A stretch of 37,106 nucleotides of DNA. It comes from Candidatus Kerfeldbacteria bacterium. Its GTDB lineage: Bacteria > Patescibacteriota > Patescibacteriia > SBBC01 > CAIJZX01. The notes under the pieces were generated by a model. It was not told where the DNA came from, ran no database searches, and saw nothing but the letters and a program-made list of their open reading frames with translations. Position numbers and translations under genes: made by a program. This document shows positions 7,085-14,638 of this stretch, piece by piece (the stretch's first letter is position 1; each line of letters opens with the position of its first letter). The stretch spans positions 1 through 37,106 of the forward strand of contig CAIJZX010000020.1 of the NCBI GenBank assembly GCA_903825245.1, in the 5' to 3' direction.

Positions 7085-8092
7085 ATGGCCACTCCAAAAG
7101 CACTTCGTATCGCCGGTGTAGAATTAGAACCCTGGGAAAGTGATTACCTTGTCGGCGCCCTCGGCGCCGGACGTTTTTCAGAAAAACATTTAGAGGTCGC
7201 CGGTGATCTTGGCGATCCGGAAGTGTTGTCCATTTTTATCTACAGCAAAATTACGAAAGAAGCGCTCGACAAACTACCGAGCCTGAAACTCATCACCACC
7301 CTGTCAACCGGTTTTGATCACATTGATTTAGCTGCTTGTCGTGATCGTGGCGTCACCGTTTGCAATGTTCCGTCGTACGGCGAGAACACCGTGGCCGAAC
7401 AAGCCATGGCTCTGCTTCTCGCCATGACGCGCAAAATTATTCCGGCCGTGGAACGAACACGCCATGGGGATTTTCGGCTCGATGATTTACGCGGCGTCGA
7501 CTTGAGCAGTAAAACCGCCGGCGTCATCGGTACCGGCCGCATCGGCAAACATATGATCGTCGCCCTGAAGGGTTTCAACATGAACATCGTGGCCTACGAC
7601 GCGCGTCCGCAACCAGAGCTCGCGAAGGAACTTGGCTTCACCTATCTTGAGCTCAACGACTTGATGAAGCAAAGTGACGTGGTGACGGTTCACTGTCCAG
7701 CTATTCCCGAGACGCGCCACTTGATCAACGAAGTGCGTTTGCGGATGATGAAACCCGACGCCTATCTCCTCAACACCGCCCGCGGCATGATCGTCGATAC
7801 GCAAGCGCTCGTCAACGTTCTCAACGAAGGTCATCTCGCCGGCGTTGGTCTGGACGTCTTAGAAGAAGAAACGTTTATCATCGATGAGCGGCAACTCCTG
7901 AGCAAGCCGTTTAATCAACAGAATGATTTGCGCACCGTTCTCGCCGACCACGTCCTTCTCAATCATCCGCGCGTCATCATCACCCCACACAACGCCTTCA
8001 ACACCAAGGAGGCGCTCATCCGCATTCTCGATACCACCATTAAAAATATTCGGGGCTTCGAAATGGGACAGCCGGTGAACGTGGTTTCGTAA
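7085..8092 (+). CDS. D-isomer-specific 2-hydroxyacid dehydrogenase (D-lactate dehydrogenase type)
   Basis: 335 residues, typical length. The NAD-binding glycine motif is GTGRIG (149-154), followed about 18 residues later by D172 in AYDARP, favouring NAD over NADP. Catalytic residues are visible: R233 in NTARG, a Glu of DVLEEE (257-262) and H302 in TPHNAF. The catalytic-domain segment STGFDHIDL is also typical. The family interconverts 2-keto acids and D-2-hydroxy acids. In a fermentative organism the likely reaction is pyruvate to D-lactate with NADH oxidation, but close relatives use other substrates. It has its own extended -10 upstream. No Shine-Dalgarno sequence is visible. Confidence 0.9.
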   Translation: MATPKALRIAGVELEPWESDYLVGALGAGRFSEKHLEVAGDLGDPEVLSIFIYSKITKEALDKLPSLKLITTLSTGFDHIDLAACRDRGVTVCNVPSYGENTVAEQAMALLLAMTRKIIPAVERTRHGDFRLDDLRGVDLSSKTAGVIGTGRIGKHMIVALKGFNMNIVAYDARPQPELAKELGFTYLELNDLMKQSDVVTVHCPAIPETRHLINEVRLRMMKPDAYLLNTARGMIVDTQALVNVLNEGHLAGVGLDVLEEETFIIDERQLLSKPFNQQNDLRTVLADHVLLNHPRVIITPHNAFNTKEALIRILDTTIKNIRGFEMGQPVNVVS

Positions 8093-8104
8093 AAAGTAAA
8101 TAAT

Positions 8105-8139
8105 AGAAAAAACAGGTCGGCCCGTATGGGTTGGCCTGT
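8105..8139 (-). terminator. Terminator of the minus-strand pair, shared hairpin with the dehydrogenase
   Basis: A 12-bp stem (8112-8123 with 8128-8139, three wobble pairs, loop GTAT). On the minus strand it is followed by six T, so it ends the 8800-8182 transcript. On the plus strand the T-run is missing, so it would end the dehydrogenase transcript only weakly. Confidence 0.7.
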
Positions 8140-8181
8140 TGTACAAACGAACGATGTTGATGAAGGGTTAACTACTACCCC

Positions 8182-8409
8182 TTAGATTTTTAACCCGGCA
8201 CTGGCAAGTGGATTCGTAGGCTTCCCGGGTTGAAGCGCTTCAGCTCTCGGGCGGCCGCACTGTGCGCAGAACTTGGCTGACGGCATCATCGTCTCACCGC
8301 ACTGACACTTCGGAATCTCGACCCTGACGAGTTGAGTGCCATCCATCAGACAGAACTTCGATGTCGAGTCCCAGTCGATGCCACATTTCGGACAACGCAT
8401 TTGGTTCAT
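8182..8409 (-). CDS. Small double zinc-ribbon protein
   Basis: 75 residues. The start ATG 8409 is set by AGGAG seven bases upstream; a longer in-frame ORF to 8490 would overlap the upstream gene. The ligands are CPKC...FC (first ribbon, last ligand unclear) and CQCG...FCAQCG (second ribbon), the pattern of DUF7577/zinc-ribbon proteins, so binding of one or two zinc ions is likely. It probably acts as a nucleic-acid or protein adaptor, but function is unknown. It follows the lipoprotein gene by 22 bases on the same strand and probably shares its transcript. Confidence 0.72.
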   Translation of the reverse strand: MNQMRCPKCGIDWDSTSKFCLMDGTQLVRVEIPKCQCGETMMPSAKFCAQCGRPRAEALQPGKPTNPLASAGLKI

Positions 8410-8431
8410 GTTTTCTCCTGTAAGGAACGAA

Positions 8432-8800
8432 CTACCGACCGTGAATGACTCGGGTGTTCTGCCATTCGCCAGAGGCGACACTGAAAACAACCGTTTCGTC
8501 GTTCATGACCATGTAACGGGTACCGAGTACGCCCGTCTCACCATAATACGTGACCCGATCGAGCGTAGTCCGCCATTCCCCGGTAACATAATCGCAGACT
8601 AGACCACTCGTGTACCAACGTACATTTGGATTCGGGCGCCAGTTTACCTCCTGCATGTACGTCACAACGAGTGTATCCTTGGGACTACCGGCTTTATGTC
8701 CGATTTGGGCACGAGCGTCCATGTTCCCACAGCCACTGAGCATCACCGCGGCCACCGAAGCCAGTATCACAGCGAAAGCCAAGCCTACAACATTACGCAT
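8432..8800 (-). CDS. Small lipoprotein of unknown function
   Basis: 122 residues. The N-terminus is a lipoprotein signal peptide with lipobox LSGC (C24), so the mature protein should be lipid-anchored outside the cytoplasmic membrane. The mature part is short and beta-rich (WYTSGLVCDYVTGEWRTT, YMVMNDETVVFSV), with two repeated units of the form VTGEW / ASGEW. A strong Shine-Dalgarno sequence, GGAGG, lies 10 bases before the ATG. No family is recognised. It is cotranscribed with the zinc-ribbon gene and divergent from the 8994 gene. Confidence 0.75.
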   Translation of the reverse strand: MRNVVGLAFAVILASVAAVMLSGCGNMDARAQIGHKAGSPKDTLVVTYMQEVNWRPNPNVRWYTSGLVCDYVTGEWRTTLDRVTYYGETGVLGTRYMVMNDETVVFSVASGEWQNTRVIHGR

Positions 8801-8884
8801 GATCCTTCACCTCCTCAAAGGACAACACCAAAAACACCTTGTGAGTATCCAACCATGACGTCTCGGCACTGTCAATATATACCA

Positions 8885-8911
8885 TTGACAAATGCAATAA
8901 AATCATATACT
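8885..8911 (+). promoter_or_regulatory. Probable promoter of the 8994-9633 pair
   Basis: TTGACA (8885-8890), a short 15-base spacer, TATACT (8906-8911). On the minus strand another TTGACA starts about 20 bases away, facing the lipoprotein gene, with only a weak -10 (TGGATA). The 8801-8993 spacer therefore looks like a divergent promoter region. Confidence 0.5.
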
Positions 8912-8993
8912 CTCCGCAATCGCTCCTTACAAATATTCCCTCCGCTTTTCTGTCCACGTTTTGCATGGGTAGAAACCACCGGAGGGAATCGCC

Positions 8994-9266
8994 ATGACAA
9001 TACTCTTGGTCATCGCTGTACTATTCGCGGTTGGCGCAGTCGCACTCGTCGTCTTCTTTCTCCTGATCCAACACCGTCTGACCACTCCAGTCCGCCAAAT
9101 CACTACGGTCACGGCGGCACCAATTGGGACGACTTGGTATCTGTGGCTTGTTACCAAGGAGGGTGAGTGTTACCGCCGCGCTGTCTCGGAAAAGCAGTTA
9201 GATGAGCCTCTTCGATATATGGGCAACGTCTGGACCGCAAACACCGTGGACTATTCCAAGCTCTGA
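8994..9266 (+). CDS. Small single-pass membrane protein
   Basis: 90 residues. It begins with a long hydrophobic helix (about residues 2-26), then a short soluble tail with WYLWLVTKEGECYRR. GGAGGG lies seven bases before ATG 8994, which supports the start. No family is recognised. The next gene begins 46 bases downstream, so the two probably form a unit. A membrane location with a cytoplasmic or external tail of about 60 residues is all that can be stated. Confidence 0.65.
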   Translation: MTILLVIAVLFAVGAVALVVFFLLIQHRLTTPVRQITTVTAAPIGTTWYLWLVTKEGECYRRAVSEKQLDEPLRYMGNVWTANTVDYSKL

Positions 9267-9312
9267 AACTTGCACACGGTAACACCCAACACTCGAACCA
9301 GGGGGTATTTTA

Positions 9313-9633
9313 ATGGCTGAACTACGTATCGCCCTTCCGCACCAACTCGGCAAAGCCGAAGCGCTCAAGCGGTCTCGCTCGTTACTTGCCAAGGTCAAGT
9401 CCGAACACGGTGACCAGATCGAGAACCTGCAGGAGCAGTGGAATGACAACGGTGCCCGCTTCAGCTTCAAGGTTCCTGGGCCGTTTCTCCTTCCCAGCTC
9501 CAACATTTCCGGTGAGTTTCTGGTGACAGACACCAATGTCACAATTACCGGGAACATCTCGGGGCTGGCCGAGATGGTTGCCGATCAGATCGAAAACAGG
9601 ATTCGTGACGAGGCTACGAGATTATTGGCCTAG
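9313..9633 (+). CDS. Polyhydroxyalkanoic acid system-like family protein
   Basis: 106 residues. RIALPHQLGKAEALKR at the start, then a strand-rich middle (ARFSFKVPG, SGEFLVTDTNVTITG) and a final amphipathic helix ending in ADQIENRIRDEATRLL follow the pattern of the PHA_gran_rgn family (PF09650), small proteins found near polyhydroxyalkanoate genes in some bacteria and elsewhere without them. No other polyester gene is visible here, so a storage-granule role is not supported. The start has a G-rich stretch (GGGGG) 8-12 bases upstream. It is followed by a terminator at 9651-9678. Confidence 0.7.
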   Translation: MAELRIALPHQLGKAEALKRSRSLLAKVKSEHGDQIENLQEQWNDNGARFSFKVPGPFLLPSSNISGEFLVTDTNVTITGNISGLAEMVADQIENRIRDEATRLLA

Positions 9634-9650
9634 CACAGCATCGTTTGAAC

Positions 9651-9678
9651 CCCGCCAGCACATCGCTCGCGGGTTTTT
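9651..9678 (+). terminator. Rho-independent terminator
   Basis: CCCGC (9651-9655) pairs with GCGGG (9669-9673) across a 13-base loop, followed by five T. It closes the 8994-9633 unit. Confidence 0.6.
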
Positions 9679-9682
9679 CTTA

Positions 9683-9748
9683 TACGTCCCCCTGTACTCA
9701 GGAGGAAGGAGGAAGCGGGCACAAGCCGTAGCGAAGTGACCGCGACGG
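9683..9748. repeat. REP-like repeat, degenerate copy
   Basis: It begins TACGTCCCCCTGTA and ends GGCACAAGCCGTAGCGAAGT followed by GACCGCGACGG. Both ends match the larger repeat at 17692-17809, while the middle is shortened. The right part forms a hairpin: GCGG (9715-9718) with CCGC (9740-9743), and CAC with GTG inside. Confidence 0.65.
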
Positions 9749-9755
9749 AAGGTGA

Positions 9756-9853
9756 TTCTGTTATTTCGATCCCGCCATACGGCGGAAGAGAAATTTATAT
9801 CGTGCAAACGCAGATCTCTCCCCCGGTTCAAGTCCGGGGTCGAGATGACAGAA
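9756..9853. repeat. Facing pair of a second REP-like repeat
   Basis: Unit 1 (plus, 9756-9796) and unit 2 (minus, 9853-9812) share TTCTGTYATYTCGA, then a hairpin, then AGAGARATYT. The hairpins differ: CCGCC-ATAC-GGCGG in unit 1, CCCCGG with a 7-base loop and CCGGGG in unit 2. The outer arms of the two units can also pair with each other. The hairpin of unit 2 mimics a tRNA T-arm but no tRNA surrounds it. Rearrangement between the two units, or RNA folding over the whole, is possible. Confidence 0.65.
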
Positions 9854-9862
9854 CTACACATA

Positions 9863-9910
9863 TTGACAACTTTCCACGGTATCTGATATATTCAATATAT
9901 CGAATATATG
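9863..9910 (+). promoter_or_regulatory. Promoter and ArsR-type operator of the copper operon
   Basis: TTGACA (9863-9868), an 18-base spacer and TATATT (9887-9892) preceded by TGA, an extended -10. TATATTC (9887-9893), eight bases and GAATATA (9902-9908) form an inverted repeat of the AT-rich kind bound by ArsR/SmtB repressors. It covers the -10, the expected start (about 9899) and the first base of the ATG, so a bound repressor would shut off its own operon. The mRNA would have a leader of fewer than ten bases. Confidence 0.75.
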
Positions 9911-10366
9911 AAATCCCACACCTACACCACCGAAGCCCGTATTCTCAAGGCCTTAAGCAATCCGAAACGACTGGAAATCATCCATCTCCTCGGTCATCGC
10001 GACCTGACCGCCACGGATATACAGCGGATGACCGGCTTTCCTCAGGCAAACCTCAGTCAACACCTGCGTGAACTGAAACTGGCAAGAGTTATTGTCGCCG
10101 TGAGAAAGAGCCGCTTCATCCACTATCGCGTCGCTCATCGGGATGTGTTGCACATGCTCAAGATGCTCGAAGACGTCAGCAGTCACCGCGCGGCCACCAA
10201 ACACGAAACGAGCCGAAGCGAGGTCCAAGATTTGGTCTGCCAGATGTGGGTCGAACCGTCATCGGCAAAATGGCAGACGATCTACAAGGGCGCGACGTAC
10301 TTCTTTTGTGCTTCGGGGTGCCAGAAACACTTCATGAAATCGCCGGAAAAGTATGTCCAACACTAA
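9908..10366 (+). CDS. ArsR-family repressor fused to a YHS metal-binding domain
   Basis: 152 residues in two domains. Residues 5-90 are an ArsR/SmtB winged helix ([17 protein letters not shown], then the recognition helix of [17 protein letters not shown]). Residues 107-152 are a YHS domain (DLVCQM, then [12 protein letters not shown] and SPEKYV) with C111, M113, C134 and C138 as possible metal ligands. YHS domains are known in copper ATPases and related proteins. The fusion suggests that metal sensing uses the C-terminal domain, since the winged-helix part shows no ArsR Cys pair. It overlaps copA by 14 bases and is preceded by its own operator, so it probably represses the copper export operon. 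The metal is inferred from context. Confidence 0.88.
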   Translation: MKSHTYTTEARILKALSNPKRLEIIHLLGHRDLTATDIQRMTGFPQANLSQHLRELKLARVIVAVRKSRFIHYRVAHRDVLHMLKMLEDVSSHRAATKHETSRSEVQDLVCQMWVEPSSAKWQTIYKGATYFFCASGCQKHFMKSPEKYVQH

Positions 10367-12524
10367 GATCACATCTTTCACGATTGATAATTTGCGCTGC
10401 GCCTCGTGCGTGGCGCTCAATGAAAAGACGTTGAAGAAGATCCCGGGCGTCAGCGACGCCACGGTGAATTTTGCCACCGGCCAAGTTTCAGTTATACACG
10501 ATGCTCATGTACACGAACACGACCTTCACCACACGGTCGAGAAAAACGGATACCATATTGCTAATCTTTCTGATCATCAGAATGGTAGTCATGTTCATAG
10601 CCAAACCACTGCCGCACAAGCCAAGCGCCTGGCATTGTTTGCGCTCGGCGCCTCATTGCCAGTTCTTATTTTAGCGATGATTCCGATCGCCAGTTTTTCT
10701 GCCCCATGGTCACGCATTGTTCAGGGTATTCTCTCTACCATTGTAGTTCTGGCGATTGGCAAAGAATTTCACCGCGGCATGATCCGTGAAATAAAAAATA
10801 TGGCGCCGGGCATGGACACACTCGTTTCGTTTGGGACGCTAGTGGCGTTGCTGTGGAGCTGGTGGGCGCTCGTTACCAGCAATGGCAGTTTATATTTCGA
10901 GACCGCCGCGATTATCACCTCGTTTATTTTGCTCGGTCGATGGTTGGAAGCCAAGAGTCGCGGACAAGCCAGCGCCGCCATTGAAAAACTCATGCAACTT
11001 GGGGTCAAGGTCGCCCATGTTATTCGCAACGACGAAACGAAAGATATTCCGGTTGAACAAGTACAGCCTGGTGATACTATCGTAATTAAACCCGGTGAAA
11101 AGATTCCTGTTGACGGTATCATTACGAAAGGTGAAGCCGATGTTGATGAGTCCATGTTGACCGGCGAAAGTTTGCCGGTCACGAAACATTTTGGTGACCA
11201 TGTTTTTGCCGCAACGATGGTGAGCAACAGCGCAATTGAAATAACCGCCACCAGCGTCGGCGCCGATACCATGTTGGCTCAGATCGTGAAAATGGTAGCG
11301 AACGCTCAAACGCAAAAGGCGCCGATTCAGATGTTAGCTGATCGCGTTTCAGGAATTTTCGTACCCGTCGTTTTAGCTATCGCCATTATCACCTTTATTG
11401 TGTGGTTGGTTGGCGGTCATAGTGTTGCGGCCAGCGTCGGTACGGCCGTGGCAGTGCTAGTGATCGCATGTCCTTGTGCTCTCGGACTAGCGACCCCAAC
11501 CGCGATCATGGTTGGTACCGGACTCGGCGCGAAACGCGGGATCCTCATCAAGAACGGTGAATCACTCGAACGAGCGAGAAAGATCGATGTCGTGGTGTTC
11601 GATAAAACCGGAACGTTGACTGAAGGCAAGCCGCGAGTTACCGACGTTATTACAGCTGACGGTGTAACTGAACACGATGTACTACAAATCAGCGCGAGTC
11701 TTGAATCATTTTCCGCGCATCCGCTCGGTGAAGCAATTATTCACGCGGCTAAACAACAATCTATTCCTTTCGCCACTGTTGAAAAATTTTCCAATGTTTC
11801 CGGAAAAGGATTACGCGGGGCGATTCATGGTGAAGCTATTACTATCGGCAATCCGCGATTTATAGAAGAGCAAGGTTTGCATCTTAAACCACTGGCGAAC
11901 AACATTACCCGTTTGCAAGATGACGCTAAAACTACCATCGTAATTGCACGCGAGCAACACGTCATCGGCGTTATTGCCATCGCTGACGCTGTCAAATCTG
12001 ATGCGCTGTTGGCGGTCAAACAACTTCATCAAGCCGGATTACACGTCGTGATGCTGACCGGTGATAATCAACAAACTGCCGACGCAATTGCTCAACAACT
12101 GGGGATTACCGATATCGTTGCCCATGTCTTACCCGACGGCAAAGTTGCTGAAGTGAAAAGAATCCAAGACCAGGGAAAGCGCGTCGTGTTTGTCGGTGAT
12201 GGTATTAACGATGCGCCAGCCTTAGCCCAGGCCGATCTCGGCATCGCCATGGGCACCGGAACCGATATTGCGATTGAGGCCGGCAACATTGTTCTTGTCC
12301 AAGGTAATCCGCAGAAGGTTGTTGAATCACTACAGCTAGCACAACGAACGTTCACCATTATTCGCCAAAATTTATTCTGGGCTTTTGTCTATAACGTTGT
12401 TGCGATTCCTATTGCTGCCGCGGGATTATTGAATCCAATGATCGCTTCGGCGGCGATGGCACTCTCCAGTGTCAGCGTGGTCGGCAACAGTTTACGCATC
12501 GCTAAAATAAGAAAAACACTATGA
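10353..12524 (+). CDS. copA: Cu(I)-exporting P1B-type ATPase
   Basis: 723 residues. An N-terminal HMA domain with CASC (C16, C19) is followed by a His-rich linker (ten His in about residues 49-82) and the ATPase core: TGES (270-273), membrane CPC (C373-C375), phosphorylation motif DKTGT (from D417), SAHP (454-457) and GDGIND (615-620). The later helices carry YN (680-681) and MALSS (702-706), which together with CPC define the Cu(I) class P1B-1. It moves Cu(I) out of the cytoplasm using ATP. The start overlaps the ArsR-YHS gene by 14 bases and its stop overlaps the next gene as ATGA, indicating one translationally coupled operon. Length and motifs are complete. Confidence 0.95.
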   Translation: MSNTKITSFTIDNLRCASCVALNEKTLKKIPGVSDATVNFATGQVSVIHDAHVHEHDLHHTVEKNGYHIANLSDHQNGSHVHSQTTAAQAKRLALFALGASLPVLILAMIPIASFSAPWSRIVQGILSTIVVLAIGKEFHRGMIREIKNMAPGMDTLVSFGTLVALLWSWWALVTSNGSLYFETAAIITSFILLGRWLEAKSRGQASAAIEKLMQLGVKVAHVIRNDETKDIPVEQVQPGDTIVIKPGEKIPVDGIITKGEADVDESMLTGESLPVTKHFGDHVFAATMVSNSAIEITATSVGADTMLAQIVKMVANAQTQKAPIQMLADRVSGIFVPVVLAIAIITFIVWLVGGHSVAASVGTAVAVLVIACPCALGLATPTAIMVGTGLGAKRGILIKNGESLERARKIDVVVFDKTGTLTEGKPRVTDVITADGVTEHDVLQISASLESFSAHPLGEAIIHAAKQQSIPFATVEKFSNVSGKGLRGAIHGEAITIGNPRFIEEQGLHLKPLANNITRLQDDAKTTIVIAREQHVIGVIAIADAVKSDALLAVKQLHQAGLHVVMLTGDNQQTADAIAQQLGITDIVAHVLPDGKVAEVKRIQDQGKRVVFVGDGINDAPALAQADLGIAMGTGTDIAIEAGNIVLVQGNPQKVVESLQLAQRTFTIIRQNLFWAFVYNVVAIPIAAAGLLNPMIASAAMALSSVSVVGNSLRIAKIRKTL

Positions 12525-13525
12525 GTAATCTGACCGCATTCTTAACCGGACTCGGGACCGGCGGGTTATCGTGTTTAGCAGTCCAAGGCGGATTATTGAT
12601 TGGCCTGTTGGCGAAGAAGGAGTTGTCCGAAGAATCGCGCACATCGCGCTGGCAGCGACTATTGCTACCGGTCGGCGGTTTCCTAATCGCAAAAGTATTG
12701 GTCTATACAATTCTCGGGTTTCTCCTGGGCGCTATCGGAGCGAAACTCCAACTCACAACCACCGCTCTTGTTTGGTTGCAATCTTTCGCCGCAGTGTTCA
12801 TGGTAGTGACCGGTATTCGACTGATCTGGCCACAGTGGCTACCGTGGCTTGCGATTACCCCACCGGCTTCCGTTAGACGAATGGTCCGCAAGAGCGCCAA
12901 AAGCGAGTTACTTGTCGCGCCAATTATTCTCGGCGCACTCACTGTGCTTATTCCCTGTGGCACAACGCTTGCCATGGAGGCCTCAGCGTTAGCAACCGGA
13001 AATCCGTTACGGGCGTCAGGAATATTGTTCTACTTCATCATCGGCACAGTGCCACTCTTTTTTATCATCGGCATCCTCGCCAAAGGAACCAACTTGCTGC
13101 AAAATAAATTAAAATACGTCACCGCATTACTGGTTATTTGTACCGGTTTGTATTCCTTCAATGCCGTCTTGAATATGATTGATTCACCATATTCATTTCG
13201 CAATGAAATGAAGTCGCTGAACTACGCTCTATCTTCAACACCAGCCACGAATCAAAAATCGGATACACATCCGACGATAATAGTTTCTACCACCGGTTAT
13301 GACCCGGATACCGTTACTGTTCCGGCTGGGCAACCAGTCACATTAACCTTTAACGCACCGGGGAAACTGAGTTGTACCAGTTTGCTTCGAATTCCAAAGC
13401 TCGGCATTGAAAAAACATTAACTCTCAGTTCGTCAACTGATATTCAGGCCACATTCCCAACCGCTGGATCGTATACCTTTACCTGCGGCATGGGCATGTT
13501 CAGTGGAACTATTACCGCTATATGA
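12521..13525 (+). CDS. TauE/SafE-DsbD-like membrane protein fused to a cupredoxin domain
   Basis: 334 residues. Residues 1-220 form about six helices of the sulfite exporter TauE/SafE-DsbD_2 type, with a Cys in helix 1 (GGLSCL, C18) and another in IPCG (C146), the positions that carry redox or metal-binding cysteines in relatives. Residues 250-334 form a cupredoxin-like beta domain: [19 protein letters not shown], then LSCTS (C285) and FTCGMGMF (C322, M324, M326) as copper ligands. This arrangement is known next to copper ATPases in Gram-positive and candidate-phylum bacteria. It probably handles copper at the outer membrane face after CopA. It starts ATGA-coupled to copA and its TGA stop touches the repeat element at 13525. 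Confidence 0.88.
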   Translation: MSNLTAFLTGLGTGGLSCLAVQGGLLIGLLAKKELSEESRTSRWQRLLLPVGGFLIAKVLVYTILGFLLGAIGAKLQLTTTALVWLQSFAAVFMVVTGIRLIWPQWLPWLAITPPASVRRMVRKSAKSELLVAPIILGALTVLIPCGTTLAMEASALATGNPLRASGILFYFIIGTVPLFFIIGILAKGTNLLQNKLKYVTALLVICTGLYSFNAVLNMIDSPYSFRNEMKSLNYALSSTPATNQKSDTHPTIIVSTTGYDPDTVTVPAGQPVTLTFNAPGKLSCTSLLRIPKLGIEKTLTLSSSTDIQATFPTAGSYTFTCGMGMFSGTITAI

Positions 13526-13632
13526 TCCCGTTAGAGATGACAAATACTTTGTACGCACAGGACGGCACATGCATTTTAGCTTCGAACCAATATTCTTCAA
13601 TAACAACTTATCCTTATCACTTCTAACGGGAT
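13525..13632 (+). repeat. Intercistronic inverted-repeat element, family J, copy A
   Basis: 108 bp from ATCCCGTTAGA to TCTAACGGGAT. Its first base is the last base of the TGA stop of the upstream gene, and its last two bases are the AT of the next ATG. ATGA lies at both borders (13522-13525 and 13631-13634). Compared with copy B read along its own operon (19742-19637), the first 30 bases are nearly the same, GGCACA sits at the same offset, and the last 20 bases are almost identical, whereas the rest has diverged. No Shine-Dalgarno sequence precedes the downstream ATG. Confidence 0.8.
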
Positions 13633-13840
13633 GAAAACTGAATTCACCGTCCATAAAATTGAGTGCCAATCATGTGTCATTATGATCGAGTCGGTCTGTG
13701 AAGATTTCCCGGGCGTTAAAAAGGCTGAAGTTCAGTCACGACACCGAAAATTACTCGTCGAGCACGATGCGTCGATGAATGTGCAAAAACTCCAGGAAAC
13801 ATTAACCGCCGCTGGCTACCCCGTCAGTCGAGAAGAATAA
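13631..13840 (+). CDS. CopZ-like HMA-domain metal chaperone
   Basis: 69 residues, a stand-alone heavy-metal-associated domain with CQSC (C12, C15) in the first loop in place of the usual MxCxxC (here IECQSC). The ferredoxin-like pattern is complete (FPGVKKAEVQSRHRKLLVEHD, a helix, then AAGYPVSREE). Such proteins carry Cu(I) in the cytoplasm to the HMA domain of CopA. It is the last gene of the copper operon, separated from the cupredoxin gene only by repeat element A, whose final bases form part of its start codon. Its translation may therefore depend on that element. Confidence 0.88.
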   Translation: MKTEFTVHKIECQSCVIMIESVCEDFPGVKKAEVQSRHRKLLVEHDASMNVQKLQETLTAAGYPVSREE

Positions 13841-13863
13841 TCTGTCCAACTACAATAACTTTA

Positions 13864-13881
13864 TGCTACACTGTGTAGTAG
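13864..13881 (+). promoter_or_regulatory. Extended -10 promoter with overlapping palindrome (site O1), dsbA-like gene
   Basis: TGC-TACACT (13864-13872) is an extended -10. CTACA (13866-13870), three bases and TGTAG (13874-13878), continuing TAG, form an inverted repeat over it. The same TACA-N3-TGTA core recurs at 15688 and 17897. The -35 is poor. Confidence 0.5.
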
Positions 13882-13906
13882 CCTCACCTCTTCAATAATT
13901 TCGCGT

Positions 13907-14635
13907 ATGCCCGACCAAGTCCCGATCACTATCAAACAGCAGCGCGACCTGAAACAGGAAATGAAGGAGCAGAAACGGCAAGCCGCAAAAAAACAAGAAC
14001 GGACGAAAACTATTGTCACCTGGTCGATTGTGGGTATTGCCTTGGTAGGAATTATTGCCCTAGTGATGGTGACCAGGTCCGGAAACACCACCAGCGGACC
14101 AGTTGCCCCAGTGACGAGCGCCGATCACATTCAAGGTGCCACCACTGCCCCGGCTATTCTTATCGAGTATAGTGATTTCGAATGTCCGGCTTGTGGTGCC
14201 TTTTATCCAATGGTCAAGAATCTACAAAAGAAATATGGCGATAAATTAACCGTCGTCTATCGCAACTACCCGCTCACTCAACTCCACCCATACGCACAGT
14301 TAGCTGCTCAAGCGGCTGAAGCGGCGAATCTTCAAGGTAAATTTTGGGAGATGCATGACCTATTGTTCTCTCGACAAACTACCTGGCCGACTGACAGTAA
14401 TGTTAAGCAAGATTTTATCGATTACGCGAAAGAGCTATCCTTAGACACGACGAAGTTCAGTAGCGACCTGGAATCGACTACAGTTAAAGATCGTGTTCAA
14501 CGCGATATTGACTCAGGTAATGTCATCAATATTCAAGGCACACCAACATTTTTCCTCAACGGGAAACAATTGACCAATCCCAGCTCTGAAGATGCCTTTG
14601 CAAAGTTGATTGACGCCGCCCTCACCGGAAAATAA
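13907..14635 (+). CDS. Membrane-anchored DsbA-like thiol:disulfide oxidoreductase
   Basis: 242 residues. A charged cytoplasmic N-terminus (1-34), one helix (about 35-56), a linker and a thioredoxin-fold domain of the DsbA/Thioredoxin_4 type with active site CPAC (C93, C96) and the cis-proline loop GTPTFFLNG (P213). It would oxidise cysteines in exported proteins outside the membrane and be reoxidised by the DsbB-like protein at 5286-5840. The start ATG 13907 gives the standard topology. It lies after the copper operon but has its own promoter. The following gpsA-like gene begins three bases after its stop. Confidence 0.93.
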   Translation: MPDQVPITIKQQRDLKQEMKEQKRQAAKKQERTKTIVTWSIVGIALVGIIALVMVTRSGNTTSGPVAPVTSADHIQGATTAPAILIEYSDFECPACGAFYPMVKNLQKKYGDKLTVVYRNYPLTQLHPYAQLAAQAAEAANLQGKFWEMHDLLFSRQTTWPTDSNVKQDFIDYAKELSLDTTKFSSDLESTTVKDRVQRDIDSGNVINIQGTPTFFLNGKQLTNPSSEDAFAKLIDAALTGK

Positions 14636-14638
14636 ACC

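Noticed and set aside
9821-9839. A tRNA T-arm-like hairpin (GGTTCAAGTCC within CCCGG/CCGGG)
   Set aside because: No matching acceptor, D or anticodon arms surround it. It is better explained as the inner hairpin of one REP-like repeat unit.
13525-13632. An integron attC site, because of GTTAGA and TCTAAC ends
   Set aside because: The core motifs are in the opposite orientation to RYYYAAC...GTTRRRY, no integrase is present, and both copies lie inside operons between stop and start codons.
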